Positions 8,105-16,896 of a stretch of 64,000 nt of DNA are shown piece after piece. The stretch spans positions 3,549,199 to 3,613,198 of the forward strand of contig CP000875.1 in assembly GCA_000018565.1 (NCBI GenBank), in the 5' to 3' direction. The position numbers and the translations under genes are program-made. The stretch is from Herpetosiphon aurantiacus DSM 785. GTDB taxonomy: Bacteria; Chloroflexota; Chloroflexia; Chloroflexales; Herpetosiphonaceae. Numbering within the stretch: the first letter of the stretch is position 1; every line of letters starts with the position of its first letter. The notes under the pieces were generated by a model that ran no database searches, was not told the DNA's origin, and saw only the letters and a program-made list of their open reading frames with translations.

Positions 8105-9577
8105 TTATTGCCTGACAATTGGCAACGGTTGCGAGGGCGATTCACGTAATTGCCCAGTAATCAAGCGATCGGTGGCGGGAGCGAGGGGTAGCCACAAGGT
8201 GAAGAGGCTGCCTTCGCCAACATTTGAACGAACTTCGATTGTACCGCGATGGGCATCGGTAATCCATTTGACGATCGCCAGACCGATGCCAGCTCCGCCG
8301 CCTTTGCGCACCCGCGATTTGTCGGCACGATAGAAACGCTGGAAAATATTAGGCAGAATATCGGGTGGAATGCCCTCGCCAGTATCTTGCACCCGCAAAG
8401 CCACCTCGCGCCCAACCCGCTCCAAACTTAGAGTGACTGCGCCACCTTCGGGCGTATGCTGAATCGCGTTATAGGCCAAATTGAGCATTGCTTGCTTAAG
8501 CCGATCGCGATCACCGATAACAGTTGCTTGATCTTCGCTGCCGATTTGGAGCTTGACATGCTCAGCCAGTGGGCGCAATTCGCGGAACACTTCCAAAATC
8601 AAGGTATCAAGCTCAACTGGCTCGCTACGCATTTGTACGCCAGCCTCGGTTTGAGCCAAAAACAGCAGGTCGTTGACCAAACGATTGAGCCGCGCTACCT
8701 CACGTTCTAAGTCGCTCAGCGATTCGTTGAGCAATTCGGGGTTGCGCATAGCTCCGCGCCGCAGCACCTCAAGGTTACCGCGCATCGCCGCTAGTGGGGT
8801 GCGCAATTCGTGCGAAACATCGGCGGTCAGGCGTTTTTGGGTGTTGAACAAACCTTCCATCCGCGCTAGCAAATCGTTGGTAATCGTGGCTAATCGCCCA
8901 AGCTCATCGTGGGGGTTGGCCACGGCGATACGGCGGCTCAAATCTTCGGCCCGCACAATTTGCTCAGCGGTGTTGGCGATCATATCAATTGGGCGCAAGC
9001 CGCGCTTGGTGATTTGGCTGATGCCCAAAAACATCAGCACCACTGTGAGCGAGCCAGCAATCAAAAACACCAACGACAAGGTATCCAAGGCCCGATCAAC
9101 CGTGCGCAGCGATTGACTGGCCACCAACACCCCAACCACGGTATGATCGAAGGTCAAGGGCGAAACCACCTGCATTGTGCGACCATACGACGAAGGTTTG
9201 GTGTTAATGACTGAATTTTTCTCTAGTGCCGAGGCTAATTCAGTGCTATCGAGGGTCGGGCCTTCGCCCATAAACGAAGGTGTTGAGGCCAATCGCACGC
9301 CATTGGGGTAATACACCGCCACCGAAATCGGCGAACCTTCAAAATCTTCGTTGGGCACTGGCAACAACGAAACACTTGTGCCGCTAAAATAGCGCTCAAG
9401 CGGTTTTTTGGCCTCGGCATATTGGCTCTGAATTTGGTTGGTAGCCCGCACCAAATCATCGCGCACGCCGTTGAGCAAAATCGCCCGTTCCGCCGAATAG
9501 AGTGTCAACCCTAGAATTAACAATCCAAGGGTCATAAAGGCCACAGAAATGAAGGTTAGCCGATAGCGTAGGGTCAT
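8105..9577 (-). CDS. Sensor histidine kinase, HAMP-HisKA-HATPase
   Basis: A 490-residue membrane sensor. There are two transmembrane helices (about residues 10-30 and 170-190) around an extracytoplasmic sensor of about 140 residues, followed by HAMP (about 190-240). HisKA has phospho-acceptor His256 in D-V-S-H-E-L-R-T-P. The ATPase domain has [10 protein letters not shown] (N box), D-T-G-E-G-I-P (G1), F-Q-R-F-Y-R-A-D (F) and [11 protein letters not shown] (G2). The start overlaps the end of the response-regulator gene by four bases (ATGA), so regulator and sensor form one operon. The signal is unknown; the architecture resembles the cell-envelope and antibiotic sensors of the BaeS/CusS type. 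Confidence 0.93.
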   Translation of the reverse strand: MTLRYRLTFISVAFMTLGLLILGLTLYSAERAILLNGVRDDLVRATNQIQSQYAEAKKPLERYFSGTSVSLLPVPNEDFEGSPISVAVYYPNGVRLASTPSFMGEGPTLDSTELASALEKNSVINTKPSSYGRTMQVVSPLTFDHTVVGVLVASQSLRTVDRALDTLSLVFLIAGSLTVVLMFLGISQITKRGLRPIDMIANTAEQIVRAEDLSRRIAVANPHDELGRLATITNDLLARMEGLFNTQKRLTADVSHELRTPLAAMRGNLEVLRRGAMRNPELLNESLSDLEREVARLNRLVNDLLFLAQTEAGVQMRSEPVELDTLILEVFRELRPLAEHVKLQIGSEDQATVIGDRDRLKQAMLNLAYNAIQHTPEGGAVTLSLERVGREVALRVQDTGEGIPPDILPNIFQRFYRADKSRVRKGGGAGIGLAIVKWITDAHRGTIEVRSNVGEGSLFTLWLPLAPATDRLITGQLRESPSQPLPIVRQ

Positions 9578-10284
9578 CGTTCACCGTAGGGTTGTTCACG
9601 TAAAATGTAGCCAGCTCCACGCACGGTGTGCAGCATGCGGCCTTCGCCCGATTCTTCGAGTTTTTGGCGCAGATAGCGCACATAGACCTCAATGATATTC
9701 GATTCGCCGCCGAAATCATAGCCCCAAACCCGATCATAAATGACATCGCGGGTTAGCACTTGACCTGGATGGCGCATAAATAATTCGAGCAATTCGTATT
9801 CTTTGGCAGTAAGTTGGACAGCGCGGCCTGCAATTGTGACCTCGCGCGAAGCCGTGTTCATCTCCAAGCCATTGACTTGCAAGACAACTGGGCCTTCGGT
9901 GCGGGCTACATGGCGACGCAGCAAGGCCCGAATTCGCGCTAACAATTCTTCAAAGGCAAACGGCTTGATCAAATAATCATCTGCGCCACTTTCTAAGCCC
10001 ATCACGCGGTCGGGCACCGTTTCTTTGGCGGTCAACATAATAATTGGCACATCGCTGCCAGCCCGTAATCGCCGACAAACCTCAAAGCCATCCATGCCTG
10101 GCAACATAATATCGAGAATCACCAGATCGGCGGGGCGTTCACGAGCGGCGGCAATCCCAGTTGGCCCGTCATGGGCGACCTCAACTGTAAAACCTTCGAA
10201 GGCCAAACCACGCCGCAAATAGCCAGCAATTTCTTTTTCATCTTCAACAACCAAAATTCGTGCAGCAGCTTGCGGTTGGCTCAT
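9574..10284 (-). CDS. OmpR/PhoB-family response regulator
   Basis: A 236-residue transcription factor. ATG 10284 is preferred: AAGGAG (complement of 10293-10298) is eight bases before it, whereas the in-frame GTG at 10293 overlaps that site. The receiver domain has acidic pocket E-D-E, phospho-acceptor Asp58 in V-I-L-D-I-M-L-P-G and K in L-I-K-P-F. The C-terminal winged helix has the usual [17 protein letters not shown] and [13 protein letters not shown] patterns. It is cotranscribed with the kinase gene. An inverted repeat upstream (10320-10354) may be its own control site. Confidence 0.94.
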   Translation of the reverse strand: MSQPQAAARILVVEDEKEIAGYLRRGLAFEGFTVEVAHDGPTGIAAARERPADLVILDIMLPGMDGFEVCRRLRAGSDVPIIMLTAKETVPDRVMGLESGADDYLIKPFAFEELLARIRALLRRHVARTEGPVVLQVNGLEMNTASREVTIAGRAVQLTAKEYELLELFMRHPGQVLTRDVIYDRVWGYDFGGESNIIEVYVRYLRQKLEESGEGRMLHTVRGAGYILREQPYGER

Positions 10285-10319
10285 GCAGCACACTCCTTCT
10301 TTGAATAATAAACAACACC

Positions 10320-10354
10320 GCTAGGGTGTGAGATTCGGAATTATTCCCCCTAGC
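10320..10354. promoter_or_regulatory. Inverted repeat upstream of the two-component operon
   Basis: GCTAGGG (10320-10326) and CCCTAGC (10348-10354) are perfect 7-bp arms 21 bases apart, 36-70 bases upstream of the regulator start. A role in autoregulation is only an inference from position. Confidence 0.3.
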
Positions 10355-10413
10355 ATAGCACATTCTGCTGAAAATCTGGCAAGAATCGGTTAAGGATTGG
10401 CTTAATTTTTAGT

Positions 10414-10441
10414 TTGCTACAGGCGATGTTTTTGGTATAGT
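10414..10441 (+). promoter_or_regulatory. Candidate sigma-70 promoter for the AI-2E permease genes
   Basis: TTGCTA (10414-10419), a 16-base spacer and TATAGT (10436-10441) resemble a housekeeping promoter. It lies 60 bases before the ATG at 10501. Confidence 0.4.
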
Positions 10442-10500
10442 TGTTGCTTAAGTCACGCCTGTATCAATCCAGCCAAGCATATTTGTGTATGGGAGTCGCC

Positions 10501-11778
10501 ATGGACGAGCTTTCGTTGACTCTTGCTCGTTGGACAACTCGTCGTGTCATGACCGCCACTTTAGTCGTCCTCGCGATCATCGGCCTCGCTTTTGTGATTG
10601 TTAATTTTTATAGTGTGTTTGTGGTAGCCTTTATTGCCTTTGTGCTCAGCACCGCGATTCGCCCATTGGTGCAATTATTACAACGGCTCAAAATCTCACC
10701 CCAACTAGGGGTAATTATTGCCTACCTGCTATTATTGGCACTGCTGGTGGGCATTGTTGTGCTGATGGCTCCGCTGATCACCGAACAAATTACCGCAATT
10801 ACTGCCAAAATTCCTGAGTATTATCATGATGCCCGCCAATTTTTAATTTCTTCGCGCAGTAGTTTTATTCGCAATTTAGCGTTACGTTTGCCACTTGATG
10901 CCCCAATTTCGCTATCTGGAGTTGCGCCCAGCGAAACCAGCCAGCAACAAACTGACGTAGCAGTAAGCCAACTTGTCACTGTTGTAGAAAATGCGGGCAT
11001 CAGTTTGTTTGTGTTGATTGCCACCTTACTGCTGGGGTTTTATTGGACGCTTGATGGTGATCGGGTACTGAGAACCTTGCTCCAGCTCGTCGCGGCAGAA
11101 AAACGTGAGAATTGGCGTTCGCTGATTGCCGAAATTCAGGCCAAAATGGGCGCATTTATTCGCGGACAACTCATCCTTGATCTCTCGATTGGGGCACTTT
11201 CAACCGCCGCCTACTTGCTAATTGGTATCGATTATGCGATTGTACTGGGCATTTTGGCTGGTTTACTCGAAACCATCCCGATTTTGGGGCCAGTGCTTGG
11301 GGCAGTGCCACCCTTGCTGATTACCCTGGCCCAAGGTGACACAACCGCCTTTATTTGGGTGATTGTAGCGACCGTGGTGATTCAACAAATTGAAGGCACT
11401 TTTTTAGTGCCCAAAGTGATGGATCGGGCGGTTGGGGTGAATGCGGTGCTGACCTTGGTCGCTTTTGCGGCCTTTAGTGCGACCTTAGGCTTGGCTGGGG
11501 GGATTTTGGCCGTGCCATTGGCAGCCATTGTGCAAATTATCTTCACTCGCTTGGTGTTTAATCAAGCTGAAACCAGCACCAACGTCACTCGCCGTGATCG
11601 CTTTGGCGTGCTGCATTATGAATCACAGCAATTGCTCCAATCCTTGCAACGCCATAATCGGGCTGATGAAACTGAAGATGAAGCTAATATTGTGTTTGAC
11701 GATCAGCTCGAACATGTGGTCGTCGATTTGGATGGCATGTTGGCGGCGATCAATAGCAGCGAGGAAGTAGCGGCATGA
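10501..11778 (+). CDS. AI-2E family (PerM/YdiK-like) membrane permease
   Basis: A 425-residue polytopic membrane protein. The start is ATG 10501: GGGAG at 10491-10495 lies five bases upstream, while in-frame upstream TTG codons have none. Features of the family include the paired N-terminal helices, a hydrophilic middle (about residues 90-170), the G-x-I-R-G-Q-L-I-L-D segment and the G-L-L-E-T-I-P-I-L-G-P-V-L-G motif near residue 255, then a V-Q-Q-I-E-G-x-F-L-V-P-K-V motif. Members export diverse solutes (AI-2, Na+/H+ exchange, others); the substrate is unknown. The C-terminal 70 residues are an acidic cytoplasmic tail. It overlaps its paralogue downstream by four bases. Confidence 0.88.
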   Translation: MDELSLTLARWTTRRVMTATLVVLAIIGLAFVIVNFYSVFVVAFIAFVLSTAIRPLVQLLQRLKISPQLGVIIAYLLLLALLVGIVVLMAPLITEQITAITAKIPEYYHDARQFLISSRSSFIRNLALRLPLDAPISLSGVAPSETSQQQTDVAVSQLVTVVENAGISLFVLIATLLLGFYWTLDGDRVLRTLLQLVAAEKRENWRSLIAEIQAKMGAFIRGQLILDLSIGALSTAAYLLIGIDYAIVLGILAGLLETIPILGPVLGAVPPLLITLAQGDTTAFIWVIVATVVIQQIEGTFLVPKVMDRAVGVNAVLTLVAFAAFSATLGLAGGILAVPLAAIVQIIFTRLVFNQAETSTNVTRRDRFGVLHYESQQLLQSLQRHNRADETEDEANIVFDDQLEHVVVDLDGMLAAINSSEEVAA

Positions 11779-12983
11779 AACAGCTTGCACGTGTTACCGC
11801 AACCATCCTGTTTACGCTGGCGCTTGTGGTATTAATGTGGATGTTCAGCGATGCGGTGTTGCTTTTCTTAGTTTCGCTGGTGATTGCCTCGGCTGTGCGG
11901 CCCTTTGCTCAGCGCTTGATTGATCGGGGCATGAGCCGTGGAGCGGCCTATGGCTTGGTCTATTTTGCCAGTTTTGTGTTTTTTGGAGGCTTGTTTGCGG
12001 TGATCAGCCGTGGTTTGCTGAGCGAATTACAGCTAGCCGGCGACCAATTATTGAATTTTTACACTCGCGTCACGCTAACCTGGCCCCAAGGCCAAGAATG
12101 GCAACAAACGATAGCTAGCGAACTGCCCTCGCGTCAAGCATTGCTCGATTATTTTGCAGGAACTGATGGGACAGCAGTAATCAATAGCATCGTGGGGTTT
12201 GGCAGCGGCGTATTCGATTTTCTAGCACAGTTGGTGATTTTGCTCTCACTGAGCACCTATTGGGCAGTTGATCAAAACCGCTTTGAGCGTTTATGGCTTT
12301 CGTTGATCAGTGCCAAACATCGCCAACGCGCCCGCACCATTTGGCGGGCAGTGGAGTTAGAAGTTGGTGCCTATATTCGCAGCGAAGTTGCCCAAAGCTC
12401 GTTGGCAGGCATAAGTTTAGGGATTATTTTTGAATTGATTGGCTTGCCCTATCCAACGCTTTTGGCCTTGTGGATTGCCATTGCTTGGCTGGTGCCATGG
12501 GTTGGGGTATTGTTGGCCTTGATTCCAGCGGTGGCCGTAGGCTTATTGGTCAACATTCCTGTGGCCTTATTGGCAGGTTTATCGACAATCGCCGTGTTTG
12601 CCTTTTTGCAAATTTGGGTCGAGCCACGCTTGTATGGGGCCAATCGGGTTAGTCCAGTTTTGGTGGTGCTGATATTAATGGTGATGGCGCAAGCCTTTGG
12701 GATTTTGGGCATGCTGATTGCCCCACCCTTGGCAGCCACCATTCAAATTTTGGGGCGCGAACTGTGGTTTAGCAAATCGCCAGAGGAGCAATTGGCTGAT
12801 GATTATCGCAATCAGTTGCATACCCTACGCCAACGGCTGGCGACGATTGAGCGCGACGAGGTGACAGCAGAAGTCGCAGCGACCGCCCAACATCAATCGT
12901 ATATTCGCCAAATTGAGGCGCTAATGGATCAGACTCAAGCTGCGTTGGGCAATGCTGGCATGCTCAATCGTGAGCAATCGTAG
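11775..12983 (+). CDS. AI-2E family membrane permease, second paralogue
   Basis: A 402-residue paralogue of the preceding gene, starting in its ATGA stop overlap, so translation is probably coupled. It has the same helix pattern, with G-A-Y-I-R-S-E-V-A-Q (about residue 200), A-W-L-V-P-W-V-G-V in place of the E-T-I-P-I-L-G-P motif, and W-V-E-P-R-L-Y in place of V-P-K-V. The C-terminal tail is predicted helical and charged. The two overlapping genes may encode a heteromeric transporter; this is inference from their arrangement. Confidence 0.85.
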   Translation: MKQLARVTATILFTLALVVLMWMFSDAVLLFLVSLVIASAVRPFAQRLIDRGMSRGAAYGLVYFASFVFFGGLFAVISRGLLSELQLAGDQLLNFYTRVTLTWPQGQEWQQTIASELPSRQALLDYFAGTDGTAVINSIVGFGSGVFDFLAQLVILLSLSTYWAVDQNRFERLWLSLISAKHRQRARTIWRAVELEVGAYIRSEVAQSSLAGISLGIIFELIGLPYPTLLALWIAIAWLVPWVGVLLALIPAVAVGLLVNIPVALLAGLSTIAVFAFLQIWVEPRLYGANRVSPVLVVLILMVMAQAFGILGMLIAPPLAATIQILGRELWFSKSPEEQLADDYRNQLHTLRQRLATIERDEVTAEVAATAQHQSYIRQIEALMDQTQAALGNAGMLNREQS

Positions 12984-13024
12984 TTAGTTCGGGCACGAGC
13001 CTAGAGCAAGATGAGGCGCAATTC

Positions 13025-14131
13025 ATGAAAGAATGGGTAACCAAAACCGCTTGGCCGTTAACTCAACGCACCTTTAAAGCATGGACGGTCGATGATTGTT
13101 CACGCATGGCAGCATCGTTGGCCTACTATGCGGTATTTTCAATCTTCCCGTTGATTTTGCTGTTGCTTTCGATTTTGGGTTTTTGGCTACGCTTGCAAGG
13201 CGATACTAACACCAATGCTGAAGAAACTTTAGTTAATTCGTTGATGCAAGTCTTTCAAACCAGCCCACAAGTTGGGGTTGATGATTCAGCAATACGTACA
13301 GCCCTCACCGAAATTCTGAAAAGCCTCAGCCAACAAGCTGGCACCAATGCTCCAATTGCGTTGGCCACTACTTTTTTTGCCGCCAGCGGGATTTTCGTGC
13401 AAATTGATAAAGCCTTTGATGTGATTTGGGATATTCAACCGCAGCAAGGCAACTTTTTGCATACTGTCAAAAGCACCTTGATCGAACGTGGCAAAGCCTT
13501 TGCCTTGGTATTGGTGATTGGCTTATTGCTGATTAGCTCGTTGATTCTTTCCTCAGTCTTGCAAGCCTTGGAAAATCTCTCCAAAAGCTTCGATTTGCCT
13601 GGAGTTGGGGTTGGGTGGCAAATTTTCACGTTTGCAACGGCCTTTGCTATCAATGTATTAGTATTCTTTTTATTATTTTTTGCCATGCCCAAGCCCAAAA
13701 TGCGCTGGCGTGATGTCTTGCCCGGGGCGATTCTGACCGCTGCGCTGTGGGAAATTGGCAAAATTGTGCTTTCGCTGTTTCTTGGCGGCAATAAATATAC
13801 CGCTTCAACCACTGTGGCGGCTTTTATCGCGCTTTTGGCTTGGATCTACTATGCCAGCCAAATTATCTTTTTTGGAGCCGAGTTTTGTCGGGTGTATACC
13901 GATTGGAATAGCACCAAACGCGCTAAGCAAGCGCCAGCGGTCGCCTTACCGACTCCGCCCGATTTACCAACCACAGCCTTGCCGCCAGCTCTGGCTACGG
14001 CGCAACAAAAAGCCAGCTATGCGGTTGGTGGCACAGCCTTGGGCGTGGTTTTAGGGGTGCTGATGAGTATTGTTGGTACGCTAGTTGCGATTATCCAATT
14101 TATTCAAACCTTGCGTAAAGGCAAAGCCTAG
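13025..14131 (+). CDS. YihY/BrkB-family membrane protein
   Basis: A 368-residue inner membrane protein of the YihY/virulence factor BrkB family, often wrongly called ribonuclease BN. The N-terminal D-D-C-S-R-M-A-A-S-L-A-Y-Y-A-V-F-S-I-F-P segment is diagnostic. Six family helices follow, then a Pro/Ala linker (about residues 305-325) and an extra C-terminal hydrophobic helix (about 330-360) that is not part of the core family. GAGG lies eight bases before ATG 13025. It belongs to the same plus-strand run as the AI-2E genes. Function of the family is unsettled. Confidence 0.85.
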   Translation: MKEWVTKTAWPLTQRTFKAWTVDDCSRMAASLAYYAVFSIFPLILLLLSILGFWLRLQGDTNTNAEETLVNSLMQVFQTSPQVGVDDSAIRTALTEILKSLSQQAGTNAPIALATTFFAASGIFVQIDKAFDVIWDIQPQQGNFLHTVKSTLIERGKAFALVLVIGLLLISSLILSSVLQALENLSKSFDLPGVGVGWQIFTFATAFAINVLVFFLLFFAMPKPKMRWRDVLPGAILTAALWEIGKIVLSLFLGGNKYTASTTVAAFIALLAWIYYASQIIFFGAEFCRVYTDWNSTKRAKQAPAVALPTPPDLPTTALPPALATAQQKASYAVGGTALGVVLGVLMSIVGTLVAIIQFIQTLRKGKA

Positions 14132-14150
14132 CGTTATTGAGGATGTGAAT

Positions 14151-14327
14151 ATGAGCGACCCAAGCGAACAGCCAACGCCAATCGAGCCACCAGCGCCAGA
14201 ACCCATGCCGATCGGCGACCCGCCGCTAGATCCAACGACCGCTGATCCGCCGCCAATTGGTGACCCGCCGAGCCAACCCCAGCCACCAATCGGCGATCCG
14301 CCCAAAAGTGGTGAGCATAAAACATAG
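14151..14327 (+). CDS. Proline-rich small protein with I-G-D-P-P repeats, 58 aa
   Basis: A very small gene 19 bases after the BrkB-family stop, with GAGG nine bases before ATG 14151. The product is about one-third proline and contains four spaced copies of a [P/I]-I-G-D-P-P or similar unit, with acidic and polar spacers and no hydrophobic core, so it should be disordered. It could be a soluble partner of the membrane protein or a cell-wall linker. The opposite strand is open too (a Gly-rich frame), but that frame has no ribosome-binding site and I regard it as a shadow. Confidence 0.5.
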   Translation: MSDPSEQPTPIEPPAPEPMPIGDPPLDPTTADPPPIGDPPSQPQPPIGDPPKSGEHKT

Positions 14328-14338
14328 GGGAAGCAGCG

Positions 14339-14528
14339 TGGTTCCCCTCGGCGGCTGAAGGGGTTCTATGTTCTATGTTCTATGTGTAATGGTTTATAGC
14401 ATTAACAACGGTCAGCATGCCCTCACCCCCAACCCCTCTCCCATTGCGGCGGGCGAGGGGAGCACTCCTGGAGCGGTTCCCCCTCTTGTCGATCGGCGGC
14501 TGAGGGGGTTCTATGTTCTATGTTCTGC
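14339..14528. repeat. Composite intergenic repeat cluster
   Basis: Two copies of a unit made of GGTTCCCC, CGGCGGCTGA-GGGG and tandem GTTCTAT heptads lie at 14339-14384 and 14474-14528. They flank one copy of a GC-rich palindromic element at 14419-14465 (CCCTCACC ... CTCTCCC ... GCGAGGGG). The second unit runs into the 3' end of the minus-strand aminotransferase gene. Related elements occur at 19546, 49394 and 54765 in this window. Confidence 0.6.
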
Positions 14529-15686
14529 TAATGCCAATTGCATGCGCCGCAAGCCTTCGGCAAGCAATGAGCGTGGCGTGGCAAAATTGACCCGCCAAAA
14601 GCCCAAGCCAGCCTCGCCATACAAGCCGCCTTTTTCTGGCCCAACTTTGGCATGGGTGCGAAAACGCTCAGTTAGTTCTTCTTCGCTCCAGCCAGTTGCC
14701 CGAAAATCGAGCCAAGCCAAGTAGGTGCCTTCGAGTGGGGTTAGCCGCACCAATGGATTATCAGCAAAAGTTTGTTCGATCAGGCGATAGTTTTCACGCA
14801 GATAGTCGTGCAGCGCATCGAGCCATTCAGCACCCGATTCGTAAGCCACCGCTAGGCCAATATCGCCAAAAACTGTGCCAACATGATAGCCGCTACGGCC
14901 TTTTTCGGCTTCGTAGCGTTGACGATGCTCCTCGTTGGCAATCACGCCATACGAAGTCGTTAGGCCAGGTAAATTGAAGGTTTTGCTAGGAGCGGCCAAG
15001 GTAATTAGCTGGTCGGCCAAATCGGGGCGCAAACGGCCAAGCGGGGTAAATTCAGCAAATAGAGCCAAATCGCAGTGAATTTCGTCACTCACCACGATCA
15101 CATTATGTTGCAAACACAAATCGGCAATCCGATTCAGCTCATCGGCGTTCCAAACTCGGCCAACCGGATTGTGCGGGCTACACAAAACCAGCATTTTGGC
15201 TTGAGCGAGTTTAGCCTCAAGATCAGCAAAATCGATCTGGTAGCGACCATCGACTTCGAGCAAGCGGTTTTCAATCAGCGTGCGACCATTGTCGCTGATT
15301 ACACCATAAAACGGAGCATACACTGGTGGCTGAACGACAATCCCATCGCCAGCTTGGGTAAACGCCCGCACAGCGACATTTAATGCAAACACGACCCCTG
15401 GATTTATCACAATCTGTTCTTGGGGAATTTCCCAACCATGGCGGGTTTGATTCCACGTTTGAATGGCTTTGAACATGCGCTCAGGCCGCGCTGCATAGCC
15501 ATAAATTGGGTGTTGTGCTCGCTCGATCAGTGCTTCTGTCACGGCTGGAGGCGAACGAAAATCCATATCCGCAACCCATAAAGGCAGCACATCAGCGCCA
15601 CCAAGGAATTGCTCGCGCATATCCCACTTTACCGAATTGGTGTTAACTCGATCAATCACCTGATCAAAGAAATCTGCAGTGATCAT
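14511..15686 (-). CDS. MalY/PatB-family PLP aminotransferase or C-S lyase
   Basis: A 391-residue fold-type I PLP enzyme. The N-terminal W-D-M-R-E then L-P-L-W-V-A-D-M-D-F segment, P-I-Y-G-Y and the Y-x-P-F pattern are those of the MalY/PatB group, whose members are cystathionine beta-lyases or aminotransferases. PLP contacts: N-P-V-G-R (Asn), S-D-E-I-H-C-D (Asp) and A-P-S-K-T-F-N-L-P-G (Schiff-base Lys). GAGGGAG lies about six bases before ATG 15686. It may belong to sulfur amino acid metabolism, as does the PLP enzyme at 19751. The C-terminal L-A-E-H-R-T overlaps a dispersed repeat unit. Confidence 0.9.
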   Translation of the reverse strand: MITADFFDQVIDRVNTNSVKWDMREQFLGGADVLPLWVADMDFRSPPAVTEALIERAQHPIYGYAARPERMFKAIQTWNQTRHGWEIPQEQIVINPGVVFALNVAVRAFTQAGDGIVVQPPVYAPFYGVISDNGRTLIENRLLEVDGRYQIDFADLEAKLAQAKMLVLCSPHNPVGRVWNADELNRIADLCLQHNVIVVSDEIHCDLALFAEFTPLGRLRPDLADQLITLAAPSKTFNLPGLTTSYGVIANEEHRQRYEAEKGRSGYHVGTVFGDIGLAVAYESGAEWLDALHDYLRENYRLIEQTFADNPLVRLTPLEGTYLAWLDFRATGWSEEELTERFRTHAKVGPEKGGLYGEAGLGFWRVNFATPRSLLAEGLRRMQLALAEHRT

Positions 15687-15814
15687 GAATGCTCCCTCAC
15701 GGCCACAAACTGGCTGCTACAGCGAGAGAACCTAGCAACAACTCGGCGCTGAGCCGCACACAGGTTCTGTTGGCACTCATTGTACTACCAATTTAGGGCA
15801 GATCTGGGCTTAAG

Positions 15815-16642
15815 TTAGCGGCGCATCGGCTTAGCGTTTTGGCGTTTCTGGCGCTCAAAGGCATATTCAACCCCAGCTTGCAACGTGCCTTGGGTGCGCA
15901 CGCCCTGCAAATTTACGCCAAGTTGTACCAACGTTTGGGCCATTTCAGGCCGAATGCCCACTAATAACACTTCGGCTCCAACCAATTTGGCAGCCTGAGC
16001 CGATTGAATTAAGTTGTGCGCCACTTGAGTATCAACCACCGGAACCCCCGTTACATCGATCAATACGGTCGAGGCTTGTTCCTCGCTGATTCGTTGCAAC
16101 AAGGCTTCGGTAATGCGGCTGGCTCGTTGTTCGCCCAAAACGCCAATCAACGGGACAACTAATACACCTTGCGAAAGTGGAATAATCGGGGTTGAGAATT
16201 CGGCAATTTGGCTGGCCTGCTCACGAATATGCTGTTCACGCGCTTTGAGAATTGTATCGGAGAGTTTCATCGCGCCAGTATAGACAATCGCATGCATCTG
16301 TTGCATCCACCACAATAATCCAGCGGGATTATCGGCAAACGTCGCGTTGAGATCTTCGGTAATTACTTCAACGCCCATATTGATGCCGAACAAAATATCT
16401 TCAACGGTTGCGCCTTGCTCAGCGCGTTGCGGGCCAATGCGCATCAGAAAATTGGGCATCGCCTCAACCGTACCAGCACTAAGATCGCTCACAAAGGCCG
16501 TGTAGGCATAGCGAATTGAGGTCTGTAATTGATCATAGCCAAAGCTACGATACAGATTGATTTTGGCTGCGAAGACGCGATCGGTGGCGGTGGTGACATA
16601 GCGATCAAGGTGCGCTTGAATATGCTCAAGAATAGGTTGCAT
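15815..16642 (-). CDS. RsbR-like STAS domain protein (stressosome type)
   Basis: A 275-residue protein starting at ATG 16642 (GGAG seven bases upstream); a longer GTG start at 16666 has no site. The N-terminal 130 residues are helical and may be a globin-like or other sensor fold. Residues about 155-270 are a STAS domain with L-I-D-V-T-G-V-P-V-V-D-T-Q-V-A-H, which matches the phosphorylatable Thr region of RsbR/RsbS proteins of the Bacillus stressosome. No RsbT-type kinase or RsbS gene is adjacent, so partners must be elsewhere. The likely role is partner-switching control of a stress response. Confidence 0.85.
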   Translation of the reverse strand: MQPILEHIQAHLDRYVTTATDRVFAAKINLYRSFGYDQLQTSIRYAYTAFVSDLSAGTVEAMPNFLMRIGPQRAEQGATVEDILFGINMGVEVITEDLNATFADNPAGLLWWMQQMHAIVYTGAMKLSDTILKAREQHIREQASQIAEFSTPIIPLSQGVLVVPLIGVLGEQRASRITEALLQRISEEQASTVLIDVTGVPVVDTQVAHNLIQSAQAAKLVGAEVLLVGIRPEMAQTLVQLGVNLQGVRTQGTLQAGVEYAFERQKRQNAKPMRR

Positions 16643-16896
16643 CGATAGGCTCCGTTGTTGCGGCACCAGTGATCGAACATAGCGATTGATCAGAGTGGCG
16701 CTAATGTATTTAGTTGATTACCAAGGGCTAAAAAACATCATAGCTTAGAATAATCGTGCTCGCAATCCTGTTTATACGCCCGTACTGAATCCCCTTTTAG
16801 TGTGAATTAGGTCTGCCAATGTTAATAGCTTGCAAGCGGCACAGCCAGCTTTTCGGCCCTATAATATTTACAGGTTTCTTTTGCAGGAGACAGCTG

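Noticed and set aside
14081-14305. Glycine-rich minus-strand frame opposite the proline-rich small gene
   Set aside because: It has no ribosome-binding site, and its Gly repeats are the complement of Pro codons.
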